A stretch of 37,759 nucleotides of DNA, taken from positions 1 to 37,759 of the forward strand of contig JBBBWG010000460.1 of NCBI GenBank assembly GCA_037176905.1, given 5' to 3'. Position numbers and translations under genes: made by a program. The notes below the pieces were generated by a model. The model was not told the origin of the DNA. It saw only the letters and a program-made list of their open reading frames with translations, and made no database searches. Source of the stretch: Azolla pinnata (Eukaryota; Streptophyta; Polypodiopsida; Salviniales; Salviniaceae). Of this stretch, positions 1 to 12,120 are shown one piece after another. Every line of letters starts with the position of its first letter. Positions within the stretch are counted from its first letter, which is position 1.

Positions 1-1159
1 GCACGCCGCGCGCGGCCGCGCCGCGCGCGAACCGCGCCGCCAGCGCGTCGTAGATGCGCGGCGCCAGCAGCGTGTAGCGGTTCCCCGTCGTGATGCGGCT
101 CCCGCCCACGTACGCCACGCTCCGCCCCGTGCGGTTCTTCTCGATCGAGAACGCGGCCGACGGGACGGGCAGCCTCTCCCCGTCCACCGAGATGGACTCG
201 ATGTCGAGGAAGTAGACGTCCCTCTCGCGCGAGAACGTGCGCAGCCGCACGAAGCGCAGCAGCTTCGAGAGCTCGAGGAGCTGCCGCGGGCGGTTCGCGG
301 CGCTCGCGACGGGGTGGTAGTAGGGGCCGTCGCCGAAGACGAGCGGGCCGGGCCGGCCGCCGGGCGCGGACGGCAGGCAGTAGGAGAACTTGCGGGCGAC
401 GGTGGGGATCTTGGCGGAGATCTGGGAGGGGAGCGCGATGGGCGCGCGGCTCAGCCCGGTGCCGCCGACGACGCCGCGCGGGAGCGTGATGCGGCCCGAC
501 TCCAGCAGCGTGCTATCCGCGCACAGGAACGAGAAGTCGGCCATCGTCGCCGTCCTCGGCCCGGGCCCCCCGGCGCCGTCGGGATCGCGGATGCGCAGCG
601 ACACCGAGTCCTTCCACACCGACGTGCCGAGCGTGCCCGCGCCCGTGACCGACGCCCACGAGGCGCACGTGTAGTTGGAGCACGCCGGGTACGCGAAGCC
701 GCTCCCCGTGTAGCAGGAGTCGTCGTAGCAGCCCGCGGAGCCGCAGATGAAGGCGGTGCACGACGCGGCGGCGGCGCAGCCGGCCGCGTCGGAGCAGAGC
801 AGCGGCCGGAGGGTGGGCGAGCTGTACGGCCGCGGGTTCACGCAGTCGCGCCACAGGTTGCTGCTGTCCAGCTCCAGCAGCACGGGGCTGTCCCCCGTCG
901 GCGACGGCTTCGCGAGCCGCAGCGTGTACAGCGAGCTCGGCCCGTCCAACGAAACCGGGGCGATCAACGAGGTTATGGGCGCCGCCGCCGCCACGCAGCT
1001 CCTCCGCCCGCCCTCCTCCTCCTCCTCCAATAGCTGCAGCTGCAGTATTAGTAGTAGTAGTAGTAGTAGTTGAAGCAGCATCATCAGCGGCAGCTGGACC
1101 GCGACCCTCCCGCCCCGCCCAATGTTGCTCCACCTGCCGCCGCGCCTCGCCATGATCAT
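1..1159 (-). CDS. Basic 7S globulin / xylanase-inhibitor-like aspartic protease-fold protein, 3'-partial
   Basis: One open frame of 386 codons runs from an ATG at 1159 (second in-frame ATG at 1153) to the left window edge without a stop or intron. Residues about 22-44 are a leucine-rich signal-peptide core, followed by five glutamates. The mature part has a pepsin-like fold start, LLELDSSNLWRDC at about residues 94-106, then a cysteine-rich insert (about 120-165) and FSYCLPS at 258-264, which is characteristic of the EDGP/TAXI/basic 7S globulin group. That family is secreted; members inhibit microbial glycoside hydrolases or bind peptides. The usual D-T/S-G triad is D-S-S here (D98), and the region of the second catalytic Asp reads YVGGSRITTGNRYTLL (from about 350) with no Asp, so proteolysis is unlikely. 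Roughly the last 100 residues lie outside the window. GC is very high and third positions are almost all G or C. A true nepenthesin-like protease is the main alternative, but both active-site regions argue against it. Confidence 0.9.
   Translation of the reverse strand, partial: MIMARRGGRWSNIGRGGRVAVQLPLMMLLQLLLLLLLILQLQLLEEEEEGGRRSCVAAAAPITSLIAPVSLDGPSSLYTLRLAKPSPTGDSPVLLELDSSNLWRDCVNPRPYSSPTLRPLLCSDAAGCAAAASCTAFICGSAGCYDDSCYTGSGFAYPACSNYTCASWASVTGAGTLGTSVWKDSVSLRIRDPDGAGGPGPRTATMADFSFLCADSTLLESGRITLPRGVVGGTGLSRAPIALPSQISAKIPTVARKFSYCLPSAPGGRPGPLVFGDGPYYHPVASAANRPRQLLELSKLLRFVRLRTFSRERDVYFLDIESISVDGERLPVPSAAFSIEKNRTGRSVAYVGGSRITTGNRYTLLAPRIYDALAARFARGAAARGV
1049..1069 (-). repeat. (CTA)7 microsatellite coding the signal-peptide leucines
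   Basis: Seven consecutive CTA codons on the minus strand encode residues 31-37 of the 7S globulin-like protein, the centre of its signal peptide. CTA is an A-ending leucine codon, in contrast to the G/C-ending codons used almost everywhere else in this gene. Confidence 0.9.
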
Positions 1160-1277
1160 GATGGATTCTCTCACTGTGGTCTCTGATGATTGATCTGCAG
1201 CACAAGATTGAACTGGCTTTGATCTTTGTAGGAATCTAAGGTCATGCCACCGGAGCTGCCCATGTCTAGTACAGAAT

Positions 1278-1291
1278 CTATATATATATAC
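1278..1291 (-). promoter_or_regulatory. Candidate TATA box of the 7S globulin-like gene
   Basis: An alternating TA run lies about 120 bases upstream of the minus-strand start codon, a normal distance for a plant TATA box plus a short leader. No other TATA-like run lies closer. The call rests on position and composition only. Confidence 0.4.
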
Positions 1292-4200
1292 ACATGATTC
1301 TAGATAGATAGATAAGATAGATCATGGAGTGGCCCACAGAAGTGCCCACAGAATTCAGCTTCCATTTCCACACTAAAGACCTCACTACGTTCAGACTTAC
1401 CTACCCACAGGCCCACCGACCCGTGTCAACGCGGATCTTATCCGTTTGCCCAACACTATATTAAGCTTGGGGACAACGAGATGAGCCGATCGATCGATTT
1501 CAGAGGCACCGAACCCCGCCATGCTTTTTGACATTGGGGACAGAAATACGACCGACAAACTTGACAGACGGTCGGGCTCTGTCCATTTTGGACCTTGGGA
1601 TCGTAAGCACTAGCCGATGATGGATCGGTTGGTTCCGACGATTGTTTCGAGTGCGTTGGCAACGTTGTGTTTGGGACAGCCCATCGGCGACCATGTGGCG
1701 CGATGCATCGGCGACGAACTCCGCCCCGTCCGGGAGCATCAATGAGGAAGTGCTTGTACTACTGTCGCTGCTGCCGCCGCACGTTATGGGGCGCCGGTGC
1801 ACCAGGCGCAGTGCCTGATAGATACTAGATCGAATTCGTAAAGTCTAACGCGATCTCGGGCATGACCCCACCTGATCCAGAGCTTCCCACATTTCCCGCC
1901 GCGAAAAAGCAAGGCGCTAGCGAGCGCTCTAGATCAGGCCGAAGACATTTCGCACTGGTGCTAACTCCTATTGAAGCCGTTTCGCTACGATCAGCAGAAG
2001 TGGGGAAAGGTTAGTCGTTCGTCTTTTCATCAAAACTCGGCGTAAAAGAAGCACCTCTCTGGCATACATCCGTGCTATAATGCCCCGCCATTGGAGAAAT
2101 GAAGGGCCAAGTCACAAGCTGATTTTTTAGATATGGCGACGTGCTCCTCCATTCGCACGCGCCGATAGTATTCCAACGCATCCAAATTTAAAACGGCGGC
2201 CGCATGATCGATAATTTCCAGATCAGCTCCTTCCGAACCACATTGATACGATCCAAGAAGATCAAGATCGCGAAGAAGATCTCAACCATTGCTCACTAGT
2301 AGCTATACAGTGGTTTGCCTGTTTGTGTTTCGCTTTGGCGCTCCGAGTCAACGGTATCCCCATGATTGACATGATACCATGTGGAAGCTGAACATGTGGC
2401 ATGCCAGCTCTCGTGCTACCAAAGTCAACGGCCCTGCATTTGGTTCCATGGTCAGCTAGAAGATGGATCATTAGTGCACACAACATAAATCCAGCACGGC
2501 CCCGTTTACTCCTCCAGTAGTAATCGAATTCTTGTTTACTGGACTTTGAATCGAACGATTGACGATGAATAACAACTAGACGCTGAGCACGGGGCAATGA
2601 CATCAACCAATAAGAAGGTTTGTACCCTAGTACAATATTAGAATATAATTAGTAAATCGCAGTTTTGTGTGTTAATTATTTTCGGTTTAATTATCGTTGT
2701 ATCATCTAGATCAATCCATGGTTTGTCAAAAGATCTGTTCTTTTTGCATATTATAAATTGATAATTTGCGCACTGCACTGTGAAAGTAAGATAATATCTT
2801 GAGAAAATCGACTGTAAGCTTTAGTATATAAAAGTCTTTGTGCAACCTCTTGTTATATGATCACCCACTAATGTCTAATCGCAGTCTACATTGGGCATGT
2901 TGCAAAACAACAAAATTTGCACTAATTCTGCGTTGTTTATGATCAGCTTTGGGACCTGCTCAATCTCTATTGGGTCAACCCCTCTTTTCTTGCTTTCTGG
3001 ACATTGTTGGCTCAATGTCTTCTTTCTGTATTTGCAATATTGGATCATCAATGTCCTTTTGATGTGCTATAAACTTGTGACAAGGTCTTATATTCAATGT
3101 CACCATCGTCAAATGTTCGAGGCGATACCTTTGCCACTTCATGTTGTCTAAAAGTTGTTGTGCGTACTACCCTCAAACCTCGCTCGACATGTCAATTGGT
3201 TGGAGTTTAGCTTATAAATACTAAACAAATTGTTTGTAATGGACGGTCCATTGATAGTATAAGTCTCTTGGAATTTTCTAGTGTTCAATCGATTCATCGA
3301 TTGATAGGCTAAAATCCCTCAACAATATTTGACTCATACTACAGCTTTGCATGCTGCTACTAGTTATATGCTCTTATTTTCAGCCTTTAAATTAGTGCTT
3401 GGGGCCGGAGTTACTATCAATTGCTTTGACATTCTCAATATATAAGGCTTTATAAGTCCTTTGATAACCCAACTTATATAGCTTCGCATGCAGCTATGAT
3501 GATGCCCTTATAACGTAATATTGCAGCCTTGGTGCTAATTGATCAGAATGTTAGTATGTTTATTGTTTCTAATTGCCACTCCAAGAGATGCAGGATCCAC
3601 ATTTTCTCGGCAAGGCAAATCCTAATATCGATCTCTTGTAACTAGATGTCCAGCTAGTAGCAATATAATTAGCACAATTAGGCACTCATTGTTTGTAGAA
3701 GATGGTAATTATGCAATTAGATGCTCCACATATATCATGGATGTAAATGGCGCACATACATATTACGCACACACTACAAGGTGTTGGGGCCACGGACGTT
3801 GAATGTATGTAGCCATTGCATCCGCATTTCTTTAATAGCTTTCGCGTCAAGAGCATGGTTACCGTGGGATTAAAGCTCGACATATTGACATTCGTGAGTA
3901 AATGTCAAAGACAAGTGCTGTTGATTCAGGGAAATTCCATATATATTCCCCCCAACATTCTTTCCATATATACTAGGATGCCTGGTGTAGGAGCAATATG
4001 GGACTGAATCAATTGCTATACATGATCATTAATCATGATATGTTGACGAATCATCGAGAAATGCTGCCTGTACTAATTACTAAATTCTGCATGAGATTCA
4101 AACGGCATTCCCAGCACTGTGTCAATGATCAGATCCACAACCCAATTCGGTGTGCATTAATCTTACAATCTCAATATATGTTGTATTGACATTGTGTGGC

Positions 4201-6329
4201 CGAAAGTTTGTTGATTGTATATTCCTTATTCTCGCGGCTTGAGCTGGGGTAACAGCTCTAGGCACTGATCAACCATTGAAATAGTTACTACTAATTCTTC
4301 GTTGAAAGTACTAAATTTCTTCGTTGGGTGTTTAGAGATTCCTAATTCATTCACCAAACCCTTGGATCCCATTGCAATCTAAATTATCCTGTTGATGGCA
4401 CTCGGGGATGGAGATCGATTATCGTGCTCTTCTTTCTCTTCCGGCCGGGAGGCGCAAGATTAAAATCCATTCATTAGTAGTTGATTAACAGCTCAGACCA
4501 CTAATTAAAAGGGCTGATAGATAGCATCATATTACAGCCTGCATCCAGCTCAAAAATGTTTTGGGTGAATGTACAAATCATCTCACAAATGATGAGTTCA
4601 AAATGAGCGGCCGTGAATGAATGATGATGAGAGGAATAATATGCTTTAAAAGGAAGAAAAAGAAAAGCTGCAAGCTCTTGAATCTTGATTGATGGCGTGA
4701 TGGAAACTGATCAGGAGCTGACCCTTGGGCCCAAATAAAAGAAGTTACAAATCCCAAGAGAATCAGAAAAGCAGAAGGCGTTTTGAACCAGCACAAAGAA
4801 AAGAATATACAGATCAGAGCATGAATGACGTTGGCTGTCAGACGGTTATGAATTGGGGATCGATTATATTTTGTTACCATTAGGATCAGTGTGGACTTTA
4901 ATACACTCTAATCCTGAATTGCTCACTCAAAGACGTCTGCTGTTTACTGTTCTGAGCTTATTTTTTACTCAGTCAATCATCATCATCACCATAGTCATGA
5001 TGCTGATCAATGACGATCATCATCACGAAATATATTAATGATCGTAATAACTGCCTCTGAAAGCTTGCGCCAGTCGAGCATTCTCCGCGCCGTAGATGTG
5101 CTTCAATTCTCCGCCAGGCAATCATTTATGATGTTATCATAACGATATTTTTCCTTCAAAACTATTCATCTGTTAAGCAAAAAGGCCTGATACACATAGT
5201 AATTATACGGAATTCGTGCATAAATTTCTCCGCCGAGTGATCGATCATAATTATCAATCAATATGGTGGTCAATGTATAGCTTGTTACTAATCTGCAGAT
5301 TATGTTCCTTCTTTCCTTCAATTAATTAGCAGGATTCCATAGAGTGTGTGAATTCATTAGGATGGCTGGTGAACTGTGAACTAAACTAAAATGGCATGCA
5401 GATATTCATATAAATCTTAAGCAGTTAATCTCACAGATACAGAGAAGTCTTACTGTACTGATCATGTCAAGCAATTTAAACCGGCACATTGCCTCCATTT
5501 GAATATTGTAGCAGGATATTTGATGCTCTAATTTTACCTGACTAGACTGATTACCCTGCATCAGAATCTTCTTAATTAGGTGCCGCTGTGGGGGTTCTCT
5601 GATTGGATATGGGGAATGAAGCCTGGTCCGAGATCAGCTAATCACATTAATTTGGTTAAACTAATTATGAATGTAGCATCATGTATATATAGGTGAATCT
5701 ACCGATCCATTAATCATAAAATAGAATGTACACGACGTACACTGTAGCACTGTAGAGGGCAACGCAATTAGGCTTGAGATTAAGTTATTCTGGTCTCGTG
5801 CCAAGCAACACTCCCCAAATCCATGGCAACCATCATCCAAGAAATCAGCTGATCAGCTCGCCAGTGATCATGATCACTGAGCATACGAAATCTATAGTTT
5901 AGTCTAAATATGTAATGTAACATCTATGCATCAATTTTTACCTCATAGAAGTTCAAAAATCGACAGAATAGTAAATTTGTTTGGGTTGCTAAAAATGTAA
6001 TAAGCAGGAAGAGTAAATGAGGATTTATGCCATGATCATAATGTCACAAGGGAATCAGGGCAGAGTACTCTGCAGCGTTATTGGTTCAATAGTACCATAT
6101 ATAGATAACACGGGGGTAGAGATTATGTCATCTTGGTTATAATAACCTCTAATCTAACCATAATCTGATCAATGGGTGAATCTAACCATATAGATAGACA
6201 GATAGTTATGGAAGAGTTAGCAAGATAGCGCTAATCTTCTCTTCAAGTGCTTAGATCAAGCTAAGATTTATATTTAGATTAATTAGTAGTTAGTATCTTA
6301 GAAAGGGAGAAGAAGAAGGAAGAAAACGG

Positions 6330-6353
6330 AAGAAGAAGAAGAAGAAGAAGAAA
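6330..6353. repeat. (GAA)n microsatellite
   Basis: About eight GAA/AGA units in a longer purine-rich stretch (6300-6353). No gene is nearby. Confidence 0.85.
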
Positions 6354-7044
6354 AGTCTTCATGTACTACACACAATGCACGCGCACGGCTTTATATATGT
6401 ATACATATATATACCTTCTTTTGTTCTGCTTTTTTCTTATTTGGTGGCTTTCTCTGTAGCAGTTCTGTTTGGCTATGTACTTGGTTATCTATTCTGATTT
6501 TATCTGAGTAAATGCATTCACCAGGATATATTTTACCTCTAATTCTCATTGATTTGCTTGTTTTCCTCCTATTGATTGATTCTCTCAATTGGGGTTTAGC
6601 TTCTTAAGCGCATTTAGCAAAAAAAATATGGAATGGTTAATAAGAACTTGGAACAAAAACAGAACAGAAGGGCTAAAAATAGTCCAAATTGTTATACCAA
6701 CATACCTCCTATTTGTATATATTATGATCATGTAATTAGAATGTTCCTGTTTTTTGTTCACTTTCTTTTTTTGCTCTGTTGGCCATTCATTTATTCATTC
6801 ATTCATTCATGCCCTCCAGCGCCTTTTTTTTTCTGGTCGCCATTAATTTTTCTGCTACTGTTTTTAGCAGAGCGTTTAGTAAGTCGTGTATTTATGGTTG
6901 TATTCACTGTCATGTACTTACCCTCTTTCTCCATCTATCTTAACTTCATTCTTTCTTTGTCTGCTAATTCTCTCTTTTCTTTTTGTTTTTTGTATCTCAA
7001 TCTTCAAAGCCTTCATTACCTACTCCTCATTGCCCTAATTGAAA

Positions 7045-7073
7045 CGAAGAAGAAGAAGAAGAAGAAGAAGAAA
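7045..7073. repeat. (GAA)n microsatellite
   Basis: Nine to ten uninterrupted GAA units in AT-rich spacer. Confidence 0.85.
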
Positions 7074-8043
7074 AACGGCCCTTATTATGATTATAATTGT
7101 CGTGCATTATTATAGTTGGTTTTGCCATAGAATATTGAGAGATAGATGACCCGAGTTGGTGAATCCAATGCTGCTTAAATCAAGAAGAGGTTTTCAATTT
7201 GGTGACAAATTTTGAAAGAATCAGCCGGGATGATTTTGCAAATAAGTGCTGCGAAAGCGCGCATTGGAAATCTAATGATCAACTACTACGATGTAAAAAA
7301 AAAATCAATCTTCTTTTGTTGTTGCACCTATTATATGATTGTTGTTTTTCTTTCCTTGATCGGCCAAATAAATTAACTATGGTTATCATTCAGATTACTT
7401 GTGATGTTTTAATCGACAAGTTCCCACTTGCGATAGTTGCCTTCCCATATGCTGTGGGGTAGAAGCAAACAATTATATTATGGAGCGATCCCAATGTTAT
7501 TTAGCAACCGCAAGATTCTCGATCGACACATTTTGTAACGATCAATTAGTAATTTTGCCGAATTTCTCAATGTGGGTAGGTGTCAATGTGGTCCCTCCCC
7601 CATAGGCAATAATATGTATTGTGGTCCCAAACGATTGCCCCTTGCAGGCAATCTGAGGATGTGTGGATATATATTGCCAATACAACGATCGATCACCGTA
7701 AATTGAGTAATATGGATGCCATGGCAGTCCTTGCAGCTCCCATATATAAGCCACACATTGGTAAAGCTGAGACTTCTAAGTCAGCTGGCTGCCAAAGAAT
7801 ATTTGAGCAATTCAACGAGTTAGTTTTTAGGGGATCATTTGATTAATCATGGATAATTATCAGCTAGTGGATGGGCTAGTTATCCACATTGGCGCTCATC
7901 GTTTATGCACTAATAATTAGGGCAATGTAGCCCAAAGACCGTAACTTATATGGCTGGATTATTAGATTAGATGGCTTCGCCAGACATTATGTAACTAGTA
8001 CACCACTGCCGATGAATTAGGAATTGTAGAGTTTGGACTAGAT

Positions 8044-8069
8044 TCATCATCATCATCATCATCATCATT
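8044..8069. repeat. (ATC)n microsatellite
   Basis: Eight to nine perfect ATC units in intergenic DNA. Confidence 0.85.
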
Positions 8070-9008
8070 AATCAATTAGTCTAATTATGCAGTAAGGCTG
8101 CACAATTGGGCAGATCGAACTGTAATTGGCTCGGGGCAATTGATGATCCATTGTAAATAATTATGTCCATGGAATTGTATAGTGGATCCAAGATGGCACG
8201 GTCACACAATAACACGCTGTGGCTCTGCAAAGCCGCGCCCAATTAACGGCACAGTGCCAGCGAGTATAAGTTCCCGACATGTTACGTTACGTCGACGTGA
8301 TTCATGAATGCAATAGATATTCACTGCAGTATAAGTACGAATATTTGATCGGATACTGGCTACAAATTCTCCGTCGATTCATGTTGACGCCGCGGCGCTA
8401 TTGTCATATCGCAGCGGTTGATCACACGATCATGAGTCTGATCTGATCGCCAGCTTCCGAATCCCTAATTCCATATCAATTAAAGCTTACTGGATCGGCG
8501 TTGGCCGCATCGACGTTTCAATGACATCGACCAAATCGCGTATTTTTTTTTACAACTCGTATCCACCGCAAGAAGATTCAGCTGCAGGATGCGAATAATG
8601 GTCCTGATCTAATGTATATAGTGCATGCAGGAGAACACTTGGGGAAAAAATACATATGTATATTCAAGAGCGCCGATCCTCCCGGCGGAGACAAAGGATA
8701 CTGTCACCGTTGAACGCCCCATTGATTGCAATATGCAAAAAGATCGATTCGATGGAGATCGGCGTAGTACGTTCTATGACGAAATCTCATATAAATTTTA
8801 CATTGGTCCAAGCAATATAGTCAGTAAACGGTATTAAGCACCTTCATTTCCAAGATGAAGCAGCAGCAGCAGCTGCTGCTGCTATTGAAGAGAAAAAGAG
8901 GATGAGCCAGTATATACTGTATGTATCTCATGCTTTCTGTACTTTGCAAAAAAACCTTAGTAATTATTCTCTGTAGGTAGGTATTCATTGCCCAACTGCA
9001 TGATGAAC

Positions 9009-9050
9009 AGAAGAAGAAGGAGAAGAAGAAGAAGAAGAAGAAGAAGAAGC
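9009..9050. repeat. (AAG)n microsatellite
   Basis: About fourteen AAG units with one interruption near the left end. A short CAG/CTG run lies about 140 bases upstream at 8861-8884. Confidence 0.85.
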
Positions 9051-10681
9051 CGGTAAAAGGAAATAGTGGCCCAATCCTCATGCATCTGGGGCCCCATTAG
9101 CTGGGAAAGAGGAATTCTTCTAGCCTGAATTAAAGGCTGCAAAATTAGTAACTACATAACTGTCCCAGAAAACATTATATTGTCAAGATCAGACATGAAT
9201 ATAATTAGGCCACAAAAGAGATCAAGCAGCCAAAAATTAAGAGCAAGGATCAAAATGAATAATATGGTGATCTTGCAAGGCATGGCCACCGATATTCGCC
9301 AATGGGTATGATCGTCGCCAATAGCTCGCGGACAATTTCTTCGAGACGATTCGAAGCATTGAGCGACAGCACTACTAGAGTTGCTCGCGGCGATGTTGAG
9401 CTGGACCACTAGTGAATATTCATGAGCCATCTACCCCAGTACCCGATGATCAGCTTTCTTCTCGATTCTAGCAGTACGTGATCTGTTCTTTCGACATGAT
9501 CATGTCACAATACCGCATAGCACGTGAACATGATCCCGTTCTCTCGATTCTGAGATCGGGCGTCTAGTAGTTATAGTGAGATATCGAATTATTTGATCAC
9601 ATCAATTTTGTCCCCCCCCCCCATATAATCGATCCAATAGTTGAAGGAACAGTGAGACAACGATCGTTTCGTGCGTAATGTACTGCGCTAATATATTCAA
9701 TATCGAGTCGATGGTCAGAAAAGAATTAGAGCTTGTAGAATTGAAGAAATCCCCCATCTAATAGTGTTGCTTGCCTGTCATCGTCGAACAGACGTGTTAT
9801 ATAACTGCATGCAACGTAAAAACATGTACATAAAAATCGATCGATCGATCGATCGACATCTTCACATTCATAGAAGTTCTGCACAAGAACTTCATCGCAG
9901 GTTGCTCTCACACTTTAAATTCTCCCAATGCATTTATAAGGGAAAAGGAATGCTAGCCAATCCCTTAATTGCAAGTTGCCCAACTTCTTGAATAATCGTC
10001 CAGTCCGTCGCTCATCATCATAGTTCCAATATCACGTTCAACCCGCATTATAATCGAATCGAGGAGATCTGGACATTGAGAACGAATTCTACATTTGGAC
10101 ATAACACAAGCACGAAAAATCGTCAAGCATGACGTTCTTTACGAGGCATCCTGCACATCTGCCCCACCGAACAATCCGATCATGAATCCGACATGAATCT
10201 AGAAGTCTGCATCCTCTCGATTCTCGTAGAATAGAAAGCTTTCCTTTGACCATTACCGAGGCCTACCTAATCAGCTCGAGTTGAATAATTCATTGGAACT
10301 TATACGCCCTAGTCGATGTCTACTACGGTTGCATGCATGTAAGAATTACAATTGCCATGTCGGGCCCAAGGTCAATGCGGCCCTCATAAATCATACTCTG
10401 CAATTTATAAAGCAACCAATTTATTTGTACCTTGAAACTCGATTAGTTTGACCTCAGATTTATATATATATATATATATCACACCGATCCGATCGGGTGA
10501 GTGCTCCATGCCATCAAAATTCTCACTAATTGTTCTGAAAACCATGTAATCGGGTTAGCAGTTATATATATCTATATGGATTCAGTGTGCAACGTTACAT
10601 TTTCTTGGTGATTGTAATCTCCACAAGAAGCTCCAACCATTTTCTTGGGTTGGGGACGGACGGTTTGTTGAAATGTAACAA

Positions 10682-10715
10682 TGTGTGTGTGTGTGTGTGT
10701 ATATATACACACACA
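10682..10715. repeat. Self-complementary (TG)n-(TA)n-(CA)n tract
   Basis: TG dinucleotides pass through a short TA centre into CA dinucleotides, so the two halves are inverted complements and could extrude as a hairpin or cruciform. It lies in intergenic DNA. Confidence 0.85.
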
Positions 10716-11866
10716 TATAGTTTAGTATTTTTGTATCAATATTCAATTAGCAAAGATATCTACAAGAAGATATTGATTTAATCCATATTGGAGTTATAGA
10801 TACAATACAGTTGGTATAATCTCATTCATAATCAAACGAATTACACCAGCTAGTGATGTATGTTGCACACTGGCCATCCTGATTAGGAATACAACGATCT
10901 ATAAAACTTCTTTTATTGCCTAATTTGACTAATTACCATAATCACTAATTATTTGCATTACCATAATCCAAGTGTGGAAAGGGAACAACATTTAATTCTC
11001 ACGAATTTTCACTGTGAATATTGTGCTTTGTCGGTGCTACAATGCAGGTTCTACATCCTGATTTAAAATCGTCCCGTTCTTGCGACTAATACATTGTCTA
11101 ATAAGCATTTTTGTTACAACATTCACAATAATTAAGTGAGAAAGCATTCCCAAAACACACAGATAAACTACTGAATGAGATTTGATGATGACAAGGATCA
11201 TAATTTAAATGTTTATAAAAGCATAAAACGATCAAGGAGATGGTTGTATCTTTCATAGTTCATGCAAACATCTAATTACTGTAAAAAGAGTTACTTCTTG
11301 GACAACATTAATTAATGGCTTATTAGCTGCCTTTTCTTTAAATTATATGGGGTAAATGGTGATGAACAGTCTCCACATCTTACCATGATATGCAACTTGT
11401 TCTACCTCCAAATATCCTAAACAACGAATTATAACATATTCATGTTGTTCAATTTGTCCATATGCAGCAAAATATTGATGGTCCAAACATGTTCCAGAGA
11501 ACCTCATGAATGGCATTCAAACTTAATGTAATTCAATTTGATTATCTATAATATCCTTCATAAGAAAGCTCAGTACCACAAAGATCCATACAAACAAAGG
11601 ACCATTGTGTACTCATGAATACTTGGAAATGAATTAAATATCACAATAGATATTCGAGCCCATGTCGACATGTTTAGAAAATTCATAATGTCAAATGGAA
11701 CCCTTGCAAGAACGCCAAGTGAAATTAATCAACATGACACTAAGTTGTAAGCATGCACGATTCGAATATCTAGTCTCCTAATCCTTGTGTCTAATACACA
11801 AAGTTAATACAACATTCGCTTACAAGTTCTCCAATCAGAAACTTTTTAAAGTCTTAATGAAAACGT

Positions 11867-11943
11867 TGCATTATCTCTTGTGGTAAGTTTAATGGTGATA
11901 AATCCCAAGTAAAGATTGACGTGATTACGATGAATCGGAATAA
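11867..11943. repeat. 77-bp direct duplicate, left of gap 1
   Basis: This segment is base-for-base the same as 12044-12120 on the other side of the 100-N gap. It is best read as an unmerged contig overlap rather than a biological repeat. Confidence 0.9.
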
Positions 11944-12043
11944 NNNNNNNNNNNNNNNNNNNNNNNNNNNNNNNNNNNNNNNNNNNNNNNNNNNNNNNNN
12001 NNNNNNNNNNNNNNNNNNNNNNNNNNNNNNNNNNNNNNNNNNN
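11944..12043. other. Assembly gap 1 (100 N)
   Basis: Exactly 100 N, a conventional placeholder for unknown gap size. Open frames that appear to cross it are meaningless. Confidence 0.99.
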
Positions 12044-12120
12044 TGCATTATCTCTTGTGGTAAGTTTAATGGTGATAAATCCCAAGTAAAGATTGACGTG
12101 ATTACGATGAATCGGAATAA
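12044..12120. repeat. 77-bp direct duplicate, right of gap 1
   Basis: Identical to 11867-11943. If it is an assembly overlap, the two copies are one sequence and the gap is not real. Confidence 0.9.

Larger units (their letters stand above)
1160..11866. other. Long AT-rich intergenic spacer, no gene recognised
   Basis: The first few hundred bases are the promoter side of the minus-strand 7S globulin-like gene. The rest is AT-rich and holds only short random-looking open frames that show no family motif, no codon bias and no splice structure. A GC-richer block at about 1480-1800 and several microsatellites (listed separately) stand out. I see no LTR pairs, transposase or reverse transcriptase motifs, or tRNA genes, but old degenerate transposon sequence cannot be excluded without a repeat library. 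Confidence 0.6.

Noticed and set aside
513-1205. 230-codon minus-strand frame overlapping the 7S globulin-like gene
   Set aside because: Out-of-frame shadow of the GC-rich real gene. The frame from 1159 carries the family motifs instead.
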